The position numbers were made by a program, and so were the translations under genes. Below are positions 29,727 through 39,617 of a DNA stretch of 64,000 nt, piece after piece (positions within the stretch are counted from its first letter, which is position 1; each line of letters opens with the position of its first letter). This stretch comes from Nitrosomonas sp. (lineage in GTDB: Bacteria > Pseudomonadota > Gammaproteobacteria > Burkholderiales > Nitrosomonadaceae): the NCBI GenBank assembly GCA_017984435.1, contig JAGNZK010000002.1, positions 1-64,000 of the forward strand, given 5' to 3'. The notes under the pieces were generated by a model. It searched no databases, was not told where the DNA came from, and saw nothing but the letters and a program-made list of their open reading frames with translations.

Positions 29727-32700
29727 ATGGCAAATTTCAGCAGAACTGATCTTAATTTTCTACTGGATCAAATTTTTATTGCAGAGAACGATTCTCTAGC
29801 GCAACAAAGTGGTGTTTTTGATGCACTGCCGTCGCTTATCAGCAGTCCATTGCTGCCGAACGGTTTGCGTAATGTCAACGGAACGTATAATAACTTGCAA
29901 CCGGGCCAATATCTGTTTGGATCGGCTGATCAAATCTTTCCACGTTTGCTGGATCCGGTTTTTCGTACGGGTGATGATGTTCCTGCGGGTTTTGGTACGC
30001 CGGGTCAGTTAGTTGGTAGCGGAACCAGTTATACTCAAACTAAGGGTTTGGTGTTCGATTCGCAGCCCCGCATAATCAGTAATTTGATTGTTGATCAAAC
30101 AGCTGGTAATCCGGCGGCCGTAGCGGCTGCAGACCAAACGGCAGGTTCAGAGTTGGTGGATGGAATTCGCTTCGATGGTACGCCTTTTCAGACCTATTTT
30201 ATTCCCAATGTTGCACCGGATGTGGGTTTTGCAGCACCATACAACTCTTGGTTCACGTTGTTTGGGCAGTTTTTCGATCATGGGCTAGATCTCGTCAATA
30301 AGGGTAAGAGTGGGACAGTATTTGTGCCTCTGCAACCTGACGATCCATTGTATAACTCGACTCCTGGCGCACCAAATTTTATGACGCTGACGCGGGCAAC
30401 CAACGAGCCTGGTGCAGATGGCATTGTTGGCGACGATCCCGCAACGCCATTGGTGGATGAGAGTTTTGATGATATCCACGAACAGCGCAATCAAACGACG
30501 CCTTTCGTCGATCAAAATCAAACGTACACATCACATCCTTCGCATCAGGTTTTCCTGCGCGAATATGAAATCAACGTGACATCTGGCAAACCAGTTGCAA
30601 CCGGTAAATTACTTGAGGGAAGCGCTACGGGTGACGGGCTTGCGACTTGGGCCGACATCAAAGCGCAAGCGCACAGTATGCTGGGGCTTAATCTTACCGA
30701 TATTGATTTGACTAACCTGCCATTGCTTGCGACCGATACCTATGGCAAGTTTATCCCAGGACCCAACGGCTATGCACAACTGGTATTGCCGGGTAATACG
30801 CTGCTCGAAGGCGACCCTGCTGCCAATGGCGGCTTAGGCGTCGATATTCCAGCCAATGTAGTGCGTACCGGGCATGCCTTTTTGGATGACATCGCCCATA
30901 CCGCGGTGCCGAAGTTCAGCAGCCCTGGCGTGCTGAATCCTGATGCCGATACCGACACTGGTAATACACCTGCTCCCGGTACTTACGACAACGAGTTGCT
31001 TGACAGACATTTTATTACCGGCGATGGTCGCGGCAATGAAAACATTGGTTTGACCACGGTACATACCGTATTTCATGCCGAGCATAATCGTAAAGTTGAG
31101 GAAGTCAAAGAGTTGGTCGAAAGTACTGGTGATGCAGCATTCCAAGCCCAATGGCATTTGCCGGATGGATCGTGGAACGGCGAACGCCTGTTTCAGGCGG
31201 CGCGTTTTGCCACCGAGATGCAATACCAGCACTTGGTATTTGAAGAGTTTGCGCGAAAAGTGCAACCGAATGTCGATATCTTTGTTGGCTATGACAGCAC
31301 GATTGATCCAACCATCATGGCTGAGTTTGCGCACGTGGTTTATCGTTTCGGTCACTCCATGTTGACTGAAACGGTGGCTAGAACTAATCCGGATGGTACA
31401 CCTAATGATATTGGTTTGATTCAAGCGTTTTTGAATCCGGTTGAGTTCGGTGCTGGCTACGCTAACAGTACTGAAGCTGCTGGCGCAGTTGTTAATGGCA
31501 TGACCAAACAAATCGGCAACGAACTAGACGAATTTGTTACCGAAGCTTTGCGCAACAATCTCGTTGGACTGCCGCTCGATTTGCCGACGATCAACATGAC
31601 TCGCGCTCGTGATACCGGTATTCCTGGGTTAAATGATGCACGCCGCATGTTCTATGAAGATACCGGACAAAACGCGACATTGCAGCCTTACGATAGTTGG
31701 GCCGATTTTGGGTTGAACATCAGACATCCTGAGTCGCTAACCAACTTTGTTGCAGCCTACGGTACGCATCCTGACATCCTCGCTGAAACAACAATGGCTG
31801 GTAAGCGCGCTGTAGCTGAATCTCTCGTCAATGGCACGCATGTTGACTCCAGCGATTTCATGAATAGCACCGGCGCTTGGGCAAATACAGGAATAGGAGG
31901 GACAACAAGTATTACGGGTCTGGATGCCGTTGATTTCTGGATTGGTGGTCTGGCCGAAAGCCAAGCACCGTTTGGTGGGCTATTAGGAACTACGTTCAAT
32001 TTCGTGTTCGAAACGCAGTTGGAGAATTTGCAAAATGGTGATCGCTTATATTACTTGGCACGGACAGCCGGCCTCGATTTCCTTACCCAACTGGAAGAAA
32101 ATTCATTTGCCGAATTGATTATGCGTAATCTACCGGATGTGAAACATTTACCTGCTGACGCTTTCTCGACGCCAAAATATATTTTTGAGATGAGCGCTCA
32201 GAATCCCAGCGGACCAATTATAGATGATACGAATACGACTTATGATGAAAGAACGCTGCTAAAACGTGATACCTCGCTGGGTGCAAATACAATTCGCTAT
32301 ACTGCCCCAGAAGAACATATCGTGATGGGTGGCACCGAAGGTGTAGACAGGATGCGTTCAGGTTCTGGTGATGACACATTGTGGGGTGACGGAGGGGATG
32401 ATCGCATGGATGGTGGAGCTGGCAATGACGCAATTAATGGCGGTGCCGGCAACGATATCATTAGTGATACCTTTGGCGATGATGTTATCAAGGGAGGCGA
32501 TGGACACGATGTGATTAACGCTGGTCCTGGTATCAATCTGATTCTTGGTGGTACAGGTAGCGACTTTATTATCACGGGTAACGATATTTCAACAGTTTTT
32601 GCCGGTCTGGGTAACGACTTTATCTTTGGTAATACGCCTAACGCAGCTATGACTGGCGGTGAAGGTGATGATTGGATTCAAACAGGTACCGCAGATGGTT

Positions 32701-34631
32701 CTCCGGGCGATAATTTCGATCCGTTCGGACGTGATCAAATTCGTGGCAATGATGTTTTCCTCGGCAATGGCGGTATCGATGGATTCATTGGTGAAGGTGG
32801 CGATGACATTATGAATGGTATGGCCGGCCCAGATAAGAACAATGGCGACAGCGGATTTGACTGGGTATTCACCAAGGGTAGCACGATCGCTGCCGATATC
32901 GACTTGACAAAAGGTATTTTTCCGGGTCCCTTTGTGGAAGTGGTCGATCGCTTTGCATTTGTCGAAGCGGCATCCGGATGGAATCTTAACGACATCGTGC
33001 GCGGTGACAACAACACGAGCGTCGAATTGGAATTGATTAATCCGCTTACAGGGCAGAACAATGCGCTGGATAATGTCAATAACCCCGCCGGTGGCGGACA
33101 CAGTGCTGTCGAGAGGATTGCGCTGATTGATGGATTGAGTGCTTTGTTGGGTAACGGCGTAACTTCGTTCAGTGCCGGTAACATTTTATTGGGCGGTGCC
33201 GGTAGTGACTTGATCGAAGGTCGTGGCGGCAACGATATCATTGATGGCGATGCTTGGCTCAACGTGAGGATTAGTGTCCGGGATAAAGTTAATCCTAATC
33301 TCGAAGTCGCAAGCTTCGACAACATGACTAGCGCGCTGAGGACAGCGATGCAGAATGGAACCTACAGTTCGGATCAACTCAAAATTATTCGTAAGATTGA
33401 GATTGCTCCGGCTGGGACCAATATCGATACGGCTGTATTCCAGGATGTTTTTGCCAATTACATATTGACTTTTAGTTCCGATGGCACAATATTTGTTAAT
33501 CACGCCAATCCTACTGCGGCCGCAATCGACGACGGTGCTGACACGATACGTCACGTCGAACGGCTGCAGTTTACGGATAGAACCGCTGTAATTGGTACAG
33601 CCGGTAATGATAACTTAGTAGGTACGACCGGCAGTGACGTACTTATCGGGTTGGCCGGTAACGATAGACTGGACGGTTTGGTCGGCGTGGATACGCTGAT
33701 TGGCGGCCTAGGCGATGATACCTTTGTGGTTGATATAACTACCGACACGATTACCGAAGCGGCTGGTGCAGGAAGCGGTAACGATACAGTGGAAAGCTCG
33801 GTGACATACACAATTGCTGCTGCTCCTAATCTTGAAAACATTACGCTGACAGACTTAAATGCAATCAATGCGACCGGTAATGCTGCAAATAACATTCTAA
33901 TTGGTAATAACAACAATAATGTGCTAACAGGTGCTGCCGGCAACGATACGCTTACGGGTAATGATGGCAATGATACATTGGCTGGTGGTGTCGGGAATGA
34001 CACCATGATCGGTGGCGCAGGTGATGATATCTATAATGTTGGTAGCGCTGGCGATGTGATTACTGAACTGGCAGGCGGTGGTACTGATACGGTGATAAGC
34101 ACGATAACCTATTCGTTAGTACCCAGCCTTAATCTTGAGAATCTTCAACTTGGGGGCGCAACTGCAATCAACGGAACCGGTAATGCCGCGAATAATGTAC
34201 TCACGGGTAACAGTGCCAATAATATACTTACTGGCAACGGTGGCAACGATACACTCTTTGGTGGCGGTGGCAACGACGACTTGATTGGTGGAGTCGGTGC
34301 CGATTCGCTGACAGGCGATGCCGGCGCGGATGACTTCATTTACACCGCGATCGGGCAGTCCACTGTGCTTGCTACGGGTAGAGATACTATTACTAGTTTC
34401 GTGAGTGGAACTGACAGGATCGATCTGAGTGCAATTGATGCCGATGCAGGTGTTGCCGGTAACCAGGCTTTCGACTTTATCGGTAATGCTGTCTTTTCTG
34501 CGGCGGGGCAAGTGCGCTACGAAGGTGGTGTTTTGCAAGCTAACGTAGGTGGGGCTAATGGCGATGCTGCTGACTTCCGGATTGATTTGACAGGTGCACC
34601 AGTATTTGTCGCAACGGATTTGGTTGCCTAA
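29727..34631 (+). CDS. animal-type heme peroxidase with RTX calcium-binding repeats
   Basis: A 1634-residue protein. Residues ~100-800 are a heme peroxidase of the peroxidase-cyclooxygenase superfamily: distal Gln181, Asp184 and His185 in FGQFFDHG, HAEHNRKVEE, RFATEMQYQHLVFEEF, and proximal His543 in YRFGHSML. RTX nonapeptides (GGxGxD) begin near residue 879 and recur near 1290, 1400 and 1490-1540, with a repeated linker module (NLExxxL...AINxTGNAANN). There is no N-terminal signal and the hydrophobic C terminus ends FVATDLVA, both typical of type I secretion substrates. This architecture matches MopA-type Mn(II)-oxidising peroxidases; Mn activity here is inference. No type I exporter lies in the window. 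Confidence 0.92.
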   Translation: MANFSRTDLNFLLDQIFIAENDSLAQQSGVFDALPSLISSPLLPNGLRNVNGTYNNLQPGQYLFGSADQIFPRLLDPVFRTGDDVPAGFGTPGQLVGSGTSYTQTKGLVFDSQPRIISNLIVDQTAGNPAAVAAADQTAGSELVDGIRFDGTPFQTYFIPNVAPDVGFAAPYNSWFTLFGQFFDHGLDLVNKGKSGTVFVPLQPDDPLYNSTPGAPNFMTLTRATNEPGADGIVGDDPATPLVDESFDDIHEQRNQTTPFVDQNQTYTSHPSHQVFLREYEINVTSGKPVATGKLLEGSATGDGLATWADIKAQAHSMLGLNLTDIDLTNLPLLATDTYGKFIPGPNGYAQLVLPGNTLLEGDPAANGGLGVDIPANVVRTGHAFLDDIAHTAVPKFSSPGVLNPDADTDTGNTPAPGTYDNELLDRHFITGDGRGNENIGLTTVHTVFHAEHNRKVEEVKELVESTGDAAFQAQWHLPDGSWNGERLFQAARFATEMQYQHLVFEEFARKVQPNVDIFVGYDSTIDPTIMAEFAHVVYRFGHSMLTETVARTNPDGTPNDIGLIQAFLNPVEFGAGYANSTEAAGAVVNGMTKQIGNELDEFVTEALRNNLVGLPLDLPTINMTRARDTGIPGLNDARRMFYEDTGQNATLQPYDSWADFGLNIRHPESLTNFVAAYGTHPDILAETTMAGKRAVAESLVNGTHVDSSDFMNSTGAWANTGIGGTTSITGLDAVDFWIGGLAESQAPFGGLLGTTFNFVFETQLENLQNGDRLYYLARTAGLDFLTQLEENSFAELIMRNLPDVKHLPADAFSTPKYIFEMSAQNPSGPIIDDTNTTYDERTLLKRDTSLGANTIRYTAPEEHIVMGGTEGVDRMRSGSGDDTLWGDGGDDRMDGGAGNDAINGGAGNDIISDTFGDDVIKGGDGHDVINAGPGINLILGGTGSDFIITGNDISTVFAGLGNDFIFGNTPNAAMTGGEGDDWIQTGTADGSPGDNFDPFGRDQIRGNDVFLGNGGIDGFIGEGGDDIMNGMAGPDKNNGDSGFDWVFTKGSTIAADIDLTKGIFPGPFVEVVDRFAFVEAASGWNLNDIVRGDNNTSVELELINPLTGQNNALDNVNNPAGGGHSAVERIALIDGLSALLGNGVTSFSAGNILLGGAGSDLIEGRGGNDIIDGDAWLNVRISVRDKVNPNLEVASFDNMTSALRTAMQNGTYSSDQLKIIRKIEIAPAGTNIDTAVFQDVFANYILTFSSDGTIFVNHANPTAAAIDDGADTIRHVERLQFTDRTAVIGTAGNDNLVGTTGSDVLIGLAGNDRLDGLVGVDTLIGGLGDDTFVVDITTDTITEAAGAGSGNDTVESSVTYTIAAAPNLENITLTDLNAINATGNAANNILIGNNNNNVLTGAAGNDTLTGNDGNDTLAGGVGNDTMIGGAGDDIYNVGSAGDVITELAGGGTDTVISTITYSLVPSLNLENLQLGGATAINGTGNAANNVLTGNSANNILTGNGGNDTLFGGGGNDDLIGGVGADSLTGDAGADDFIYTAIGQSTVLATGRDTITSFVSGTDRIDLSAIDADAGVAGNQAFDFIGNAVFSAAGQVRYEGGVLQANVGGANGDAADFRIDLTGAPVFVATDLVA

Positions 34632-34657
34632 TTAATTGAAGTAAGGGGGAAGATTTG

Positions 34658-34687
34658 GGGAACACAGACTTTTAAGTCTGTGTTCCC
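34658..34687 (+). terminator. hairpin after the heme peroxidase gene
   Basis: GGGAACACAGACTT at 34658-34671 and its exact complement at 34674-34687 give a 14-bp arm pair; the two-base gap means the innermost pairs stay open. It begins 27 bases after the stop codon. The sequence beyond is only moderately T-rich, but a second, stronger terminator follows. Confidence 0.6.
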
Positions 34688-34751
34688 TAGGTCTTTAGTT
34701 ATTATTTAGAAATATCGTAACGATAAAGAAGTTTGTCGTTGAATTTTCAAA

Positions 34752-34786
34752 AAAACAAAACCTGCCGATAAGGCAGGTTTTGTTTT
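34752..34786. terminator. bidirectional intrinsic terminator
   Basis: AAAACAAAACCTGCC (34752-34766), loop GATAA, and the exact complement GGCAGGTTTTGTTTT (34772-34786) make a 15-bp stem with a G+C core and A/T flanks giving a U-tract on both strands. It separates the peroxidase gene from the converging response-regulator gene. Confidence 0.9.
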
Positions 34787-34829
34787 AGTGTCATCCAATA
34801 TTCTATTATAGACGTACTTGTTGATCTGA

Positions 34830-35477
34830 TTATTCGCTAATAACATTGTGGTTGATAGCCAAGCGAATAAGTTGCGTTGTATTCTGCAACTTTAGTTTTC
34901 GCATCAAGTTGAGGTAATGAACGCTGACAGTTTTGGGGCTGATAGAAATTTTTTCTGCAATTTCTATATTGGAGCTTCCCTCTACGATCAGTTTCAGTAT
35001 TTGAAACTCCCGTTTGGTGAGTAAATCAAAAGGATTTTCATAATTATCTTTACGTGTCGCATAAATTGCTAGTGCAGTAGCCAGCTCTGATTCAATATAA
35101 GTTTTTCCTGAACTGACCTGCCGTACCGCATGAATCATTTCTCCTATTCCACTTTGTTTGCTGATAAATCCGATTGCTCCCGCTTTTAATGCACGATGCA
35201 CCATAGTGACATTGTTGAGCATACTAAAAACCAGAATACGTACGGTAGGATCGTGGCCTATGATGCGGTGGATTGTTTCAAATCCACAGATACCTGGCAT
35301 ATTAAGATCCAAAATGATGACATCAGGTCGATGTTCTTGCCATAGTCGGTAGCCTATTTCGCCATTCTCAGCTTCGGCGACTACCTGCATACCCGGTGTA
35401 TTCTCTAGCAAACGTCGATAACCGTTGCGCACTACAGGGTGATCATCGATCAGCAGGATGGTAATTGGTTTAGTCAT
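34830..35477 (-). CDS. NarL/FixJ-family response regulator
   Basis: A 215-residue regulator with receiver domain (acidic pair 11-12, phospho-acceptor Asp57 in IILDLNMPG) and a C-terminal LuxR-type helix-turn-helix (LTKREFQILKLIVEG, IAEKISISPKTVSVHY). It begins 3 bases after the stop of its kinase partner. It converges with the heme peroxidase gene and is a candidate regulator of the oxidase/peroxidase locus, on position only. Confidence 0.93.
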   Translation of the reverse strand: MTKPITILLIDDHPVVRNGYRRLLENTPGMQVVAEAENGEIGYRLWQEHRPDVIILDLNMPGICGFETIHRIIGHDPTVRILVFSMLNNVTMVHRALKAGAIGFISKQSGIGEMIHAVRQVSSGKTYIESELATALAIYATRKDNYENPFDLLTKREFQILKLIVEGSSNIEIAEKISISPKTVSVHYLNLMRKLKLQNTTQLIRLAINHNVISE

Positions 35478-35480
35478 TAT

Positions 35481-36620
35481 TTAAGCTTTCATCGGTAATC
35501 GAATGTTAATTTCTGTACCTTCATTGAGTGCGCTACGTACGGTCATTCTGCCATCCATTGCGATTACTCGTTCTCGCATACCTACTAAACCTAATCCCAT
35601 AGATTGTTGATTGGTATCATAGCCTTTGCCATTATCTTCTATTTTAAGCAATAAGAAGTCAGTCGTAGAATTTTCAGCCATTTCACGGCTTAAACTAACC
35701 TGAGCCCAAGAAGCTTTGGAGTGCTTGTAGATATTGGTGAGACCTTCCTGAATAAGGCGAAATATCGTAATGTTAAATTGCTCGTTCAACTTTGTCAGTT
35801 TACCTTCCAGCTTCAATTCCAGAGTGATTTGTGGGTGATATGAACACCACTGTTTCCTCAGTTCGAGTAATGCATCGGGCAATCCCAGTGTATCCAGAAG
35901 TAAAGGGCGCAATCGATGGAGCATGTTCCGGATTACTTGATGCATTTTTTCGGTACATGCTTTAATAGCTTGAACACTGGTTAGGATGGTTGAGTTTTTT
36001 TCAATACAATTGAGAATAACTTCGTTTTCTGCGCGAATAGCGGTAAGCCATTGTCCTAATTCATCATGTAATTCACGAGCAAGTATGCGTCGTTCTTTTT
36101 CCTGAATACGGAATAATTCTTTCATAAGCTGTCTGTTTTCATGCAATAAATCACGATTGAGGTTACTCATTCTTTTTAGCTGACTGATGTCTGACATCAT
36201 CATGCGGCACATGTTCTTATCACTTGCTACCGTACTTTCCAGGCGGATGAAGCTGAGCGGATCATTGTCATCCCCGATTTTTAAATCAATCGTGGTTTTA
36301 CTGGAAGAATCGAAAACGCCTCGTAGATAGTTGAGAAAAGCTTGATGATCGATATCCAGGAAGCAACTGGTAAATGACTTGCCAATGAGAAAAGGGCGAG
36401 CTCTTCTCAGTAATGCTGCTCCGGTCAGATTAATCGATAGAATGTTCCCAATACTGTCGACGGTTAAGTAGCCGACTGGCGCATGATCGTAGAGATCGGC
36501 GTAACGATTGCGAGACTCTTCCAATTCCAACTGTTGTGTTTGAAGCTGATCAGTGAGCAATTCCATTTTATTATGTGCTTCAGCGTCATCCAGTCTTCTA
36601 TGCTTATTACGTTGATTCAT
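35481..36620 (-). CDS. cytoplasmic PAS-domain sensor histidine kinase
   Basis: A 379-residue NarX/DegS-type kinase without transmembrane segments. After an N-terminal coiled-coil (about 8-40) comes a PAS domain (about 40-150; YADLYDHAPVGYLTVD), a HisKA_3 segment with His185 (ARELHDELGQW) and an HATPase domain (IEDNGKGYD, GMRERV). The frame is open further upstream, but the ATG at 36620 follows AGGAG with good spacing. It forms an operon with the regulator at 34830-35477. The lack of membrane helices points to an internal signal. Confidence 0.9.
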   Translation of the reverse strand: MNQRNKHRRLDDAEAHNKMELLTDQLQTQQLELEESRNRYADLYDHAPVGYLTVDSIGNILSINLTGAALLRRARPFLIGKSFTSCFLDIDHQAFLNYLRGVFDSSSKTTIDLKIGDDNDPLSFIRLESTVASDKNMCRMMMSDISQLKRMSNLNRDLLHENRQLMKELFRIQEKERRILARELHDELGQWLTAIRAENEVILNCIEKNSTILTSVQAIKACTEKMHQVIRNMLHRLRPLLLDTLGLPDALLELRKQWCSYHPQITLELKLEGKLTKLNEQFNITIFRLIQEGLTNIYKHSKASWAQVSLSREMAENSTTDFLLLKIEDNGKGYDTNQQSMGLGLVGMRERVIAMDGRMTVRSALNEGTEINIRLPMKA

Positions 36621-36678
36621 ATTGTCTCCTATTCTCTGGTAGCAGTAACGGACAGTATTATTCATATACTTAATGTAC

Positions 36679-36981
36679 CTATGGAGTTGTACCTGCAAGA
36701 ACAGGATCACATGTCTTGAATTGAGGTGTTGTAGTGGGAACGAGGATCATGCCAGCGGGCATGAGCGGTATTTTGAATCGTTGAATAAATGTGTTTAACT
36801 CGTCCGCACAAGTATTGATACTTATGATTGGCGGTACATTTACTTCCGTGTTTTGATCGATATCTGCTTTATCCTGATAAATCCTTGTTTGGAACAGTTT
36901 AGATTTATTTTTCAATTTGAAAGCTCTAAAGAATGTTTTTCCATAGAAATTATATACTATGGTCTCAAGTGTTGGGTGCAC
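36679..36981 (-). CDS. doubtful small hypothetical protein
   Basis: An open frame of 100 codons with a GTG start, no clear Shine-Dalgarno sequence and no recognised domain. It lies between the start of the PAS kinase gene and comEC and overlaps neither, which is the only reason it is listed. The stretch 36621-37090 otherwise holds the divergent promoter region of the kinase operon and comEC. Confidence 0.25.
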   Translation of the reverse strand: MHPTLETIVYNFYGKTFFRAFKLKNKSKLFQTRIYQDKADIDQNTEVNVPPIISINTCADELNTFIQRFKIPLMPAGMILVPTTTPQFKTCDPVLAGTTP

Positions 36982-37090
36982 AGGTATTTCATTCTACGCG
37001 CGAAGTTTGCATAAACAATACACGCTACCTTGTTCAACTATAGTTTCTGGGGTAAATAGCCTGTCTGCTTAATAGAGGAATCGAAGAAGT

Positions 37091-39496
37091 TTGCTATTGC
37101 GATTAAATATTCTTGCTTTTGTTTTGGGTACCGCATTGTTGCAGCAACAAGCTGAATTACCCGGGGTTATATGGACATGGAACGTATTATTGATAGCGAT
37201 TGCAATGGGCGCTCTGTGGTGTTATCCATCGACTGTTCCACTAGCAATAAACAGAATTTTGTTGTGGATTTTTTGTCTGGGGATTGGGTTTTTCTGGGCA
37301 ACTACCTTTGCACATTGGCGTTTGGCGGACTCATTGCCGCAAGCGTGGGAACGTCAGGATATTCAGATTGTTGGTGTAGTAGCCAATTTGCCGCAAACAA
37401 ATGATCGCAGTATGCGTTTTCAGTTTGATGTTGAACAGATACTGACTGAAGGTGCATCGGTGCCTAAACGTATTGCCTTATCCTGGTATGCCAACCGTCC
37501 ATCCGATGCAAATGAAATAGCATTGCCGACAATAAAAGCGGGGGAACGTTGGCAATTAACCGTGCGTCTCAGACAACCACATGGCAATGCAAATCCGCAT
37601 GGTTTCGATTATGAAGCATGGGCGTTGGAACGTAATATCCGCGCTATCGGCTATGTGCGTGCATCAACCGGGAATCAACGGTTATATCCGATGGTGAATC
37701 ATCCTACGTATTGGATTGAGCATATTCGTGAAAGGATTCAGCAACAATTTAGCGATAGCCTAACGGATCAAACCTATGCCGGTGTTTTGAAAGCGCTGGC
37801 GACGGGTGACCAACATGCTATTCCACGCGATCAATGGCAAGTATTCACGCGTACCGGGACGATCCACTTGATGGCGATTTCCGGTTTGCATATCACTTTA
37901 GTTTCGAGTCTGGTATTTGCAGGGGTATTTTGGGTATGGCGCTGGAATACTTACCTGGCATTGCGTTTACCAGCACGCCGAGTTGCGGTGATTGCCGGTT
38001 TATTGGCCGCGTTTGGCTATGCGGTGCTATCGGGCTTTGCAGTTCCGGCGCAGCGAACATGCTATATGTTGATGGTGGTAGCGATTGCATTATGGCATGG
38101 GCGTTTTACCTCAGCAACGACAGTATTGGCCTGGGCTTTGCTTTGGGTAGCAGTGCTCGATCCCTGGGTGACCAATGCTCCCGGATTTTGGTTATCATTT
38201 GGTGCGATTGCCATCATTATGTTGGTGACGGTAGGGCGGATAGGAAAAATACACTGGCTCAGCGGCTGGCTACGGATCCAATGGGCAATTACATTGGGGT
38301 TGATTCCGTTATTATTGGCTTTGTTTCAACAGGTGTCATTGGTTTCACCCATTGCCAATGCCATTGCAATTCCTCTGGTAAGTCTTGTGGTGGTGCCGTT
38401 AACATTGCTGGCAACGATTCCTCTGTTTGATTTTATGTTACCACTGGCCCACGCGGCGCTCAGTGTTGGCATGACATTATTATATGGGCTGAGTGATCTG
38501 CCTTATGCCGTTTGGGCGCAACATGTGCCGCCGGCATGGACGATACCGGTGGCGATGATTGGAATCGTCTGGATGTTGTTACCGGGAAGCCTGGGATTGG
38601 GCTTCTTTTCCGGATTTTCGGCACGTTGGCTGGGGGTGATCGCATTATTGCCGATGTTTCTGGTGCAACCACCCAAACCGGAAATCGGTGAGTTATGGTT
38701 GACAGTGCTGGATGTGGGTCAGGGTTTAGCAGTCGTGGCGCGCACTGCGCATCATATCTTGCTGTTTGATACGGGTCCGAGTTTTGGTGAAACAGACAGT
38801 GGTAGTCGCATTATCCTGCCTTTTTTACGTGGCGAAGGCATCCGGCAGATCGATACCATGATTGTATCGCACGTAGACATGGATCATAGCGGTGGCGCCT
38901 TATCCGTATTGGCGGCGATGCCGGTGAAGATGTTGTTATCTTCGCTGCCTGACTATCATCCAATATCGCAAGCTGCCATGACCAAAGAACAATGTCGCGC
39001 CGGTCAGTCCTGGCAATGGGACGGTGTGTCTTTTGAATTACTGCATCCATTGGCGAATAATTACGCGGAATCGCAGCGTAAGGTCAATGCCAACAGTTGT
39101 GTGCTAAAAATAACATCAAGTCATGGCAGCGTATTATTACCGGCTGATATTGAAAGAAAAGATGAACAGGCCTTACTTGCTCGCGCCCCTGATCAGCTGT
39201 CCGCAACCGTATTGATTGCACCTCATCATGGTAGCCAAACTTCATCGACCGTTGAGTTTATACAAACAGTGAATCCAGCGCTTACGATATTTACCGTGGG
39301 TTATTTGAATCGTTATGATCATCCACGTGAAGCCGTGATGGCACGTTATGACAATCTGGGAAGCCAATTGCTGCGTAGTGACAGGGATGGCGCTATTTTG
39401 CTACGTTTTGCAGATAACGAATGGTCTGCTGATAATTGGAGGAAATTGTATCGTCGCTATTGGCATCACGCGATGACAGAAGCTACGGTAAGGTAA
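37091..39496 (+). CDS. comEC: DNA internalisation protein ComEC/Rec2
   Basis: Inner-membrane channel for single-stranded DNA uptake in natural transformation. The 801 residues comprise N-terminal helices and a DUF4131/OB-like domain (about 20-200), the Competence domain with many helices (about 220-510; HLMAISGLHITLVSSL, AVPAQRTCYMLMVV), and a C-terminal metallo-beta-lactamase-like domain (about 535-780; HVDMDHSGGA metal ligands, LIAPHHGSQTSS). The start is a TTG; no ATG fits better. It suggests competence, though other competence genes are not in view. Confidence 0.93.
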   Translation: MLLRLNILAFVLGTALLQQQAELPGVIWTWNVLLIAIAMGALWCYPSTVPLAINRILLWIFCLGIGFFWATTFAHWRLADSLPQAWERQDIQIVGVVANLPQTNDRSMRFQFDVEQILTEGASVPKRIALSWYANRPSDANEIALPTIKAGERWQLTVRLRQPHGNANPHGFDYEAWALERNIRAIGYVRASTGNQRLYPMVNHPTYWIEHIRERIQQQFSDSLTDQTYAGVLKALATGDQHAIPRDQWQVFTRTGTIHLMAISGLHITLVSSLVFAGVFWVWRWNTYLALRLPARRVAVIAGLLAAFGYAVLSGFAVPAQRTCYMLMVVAIALWHGRFTSATTVLAWALLWVAVLDPWVTNAPGFWLSFGAIAIIMLVTVGRIGKIHWLSGWLRIQWAITLGLIPLLLALFQQVSLVSPIANAIAIPLVSLVVVPLTLLATIPLFDFMLPLAHAALSVGMTLLYGLSDLPYAVWAQHVPPAWTIPVAMIGIVWMLLPGSLGLGFFSGFSARWLGVIALLPMFLVQPPKPEIGELWLTVLDVGQGLAVVARTAHHILLFDTGPSFGETDSGSRIILPFLRGEGIRQIDTMIVSHVDMDHSGGALSVLAAMPVKMLLSSLPDYHPISQAAMTKEQCRAGQSWQWDGVSFELLHPLANNYAESQRKVNANSCVLKITSSHGSVLLPADIERKDEQALLARAPDQLSATVLIAPHHGSQTSSTVEFIQTVNPALTIFTVGYLNRYDHPREAVMARYDNLGSQLLRSDRDGAILLRFADNEWSADNWRKLYRRYWHHAMTEATVR

Positions 39497-39617
39497 TTCA
39501 TACCGCTTTAATTGGCCATTCTTGCGCGCACGTTTTATAATTCGCAACAACCATTAATCTAATCTTCGGGGGCAATCAGTGCGAAAGTTAATGACTGAGT
39601 ACTGCATCAAATAGGAT

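Noticed and set aside
30834-34538. Long minus-strand frames inside the heme peroxidase gene, up to 225 codons
   Set aside because: They are antisense to a gene with clear catalytic and RTX motifs; the repeated GGN/GAN codons suppress stops on the opposite strand.
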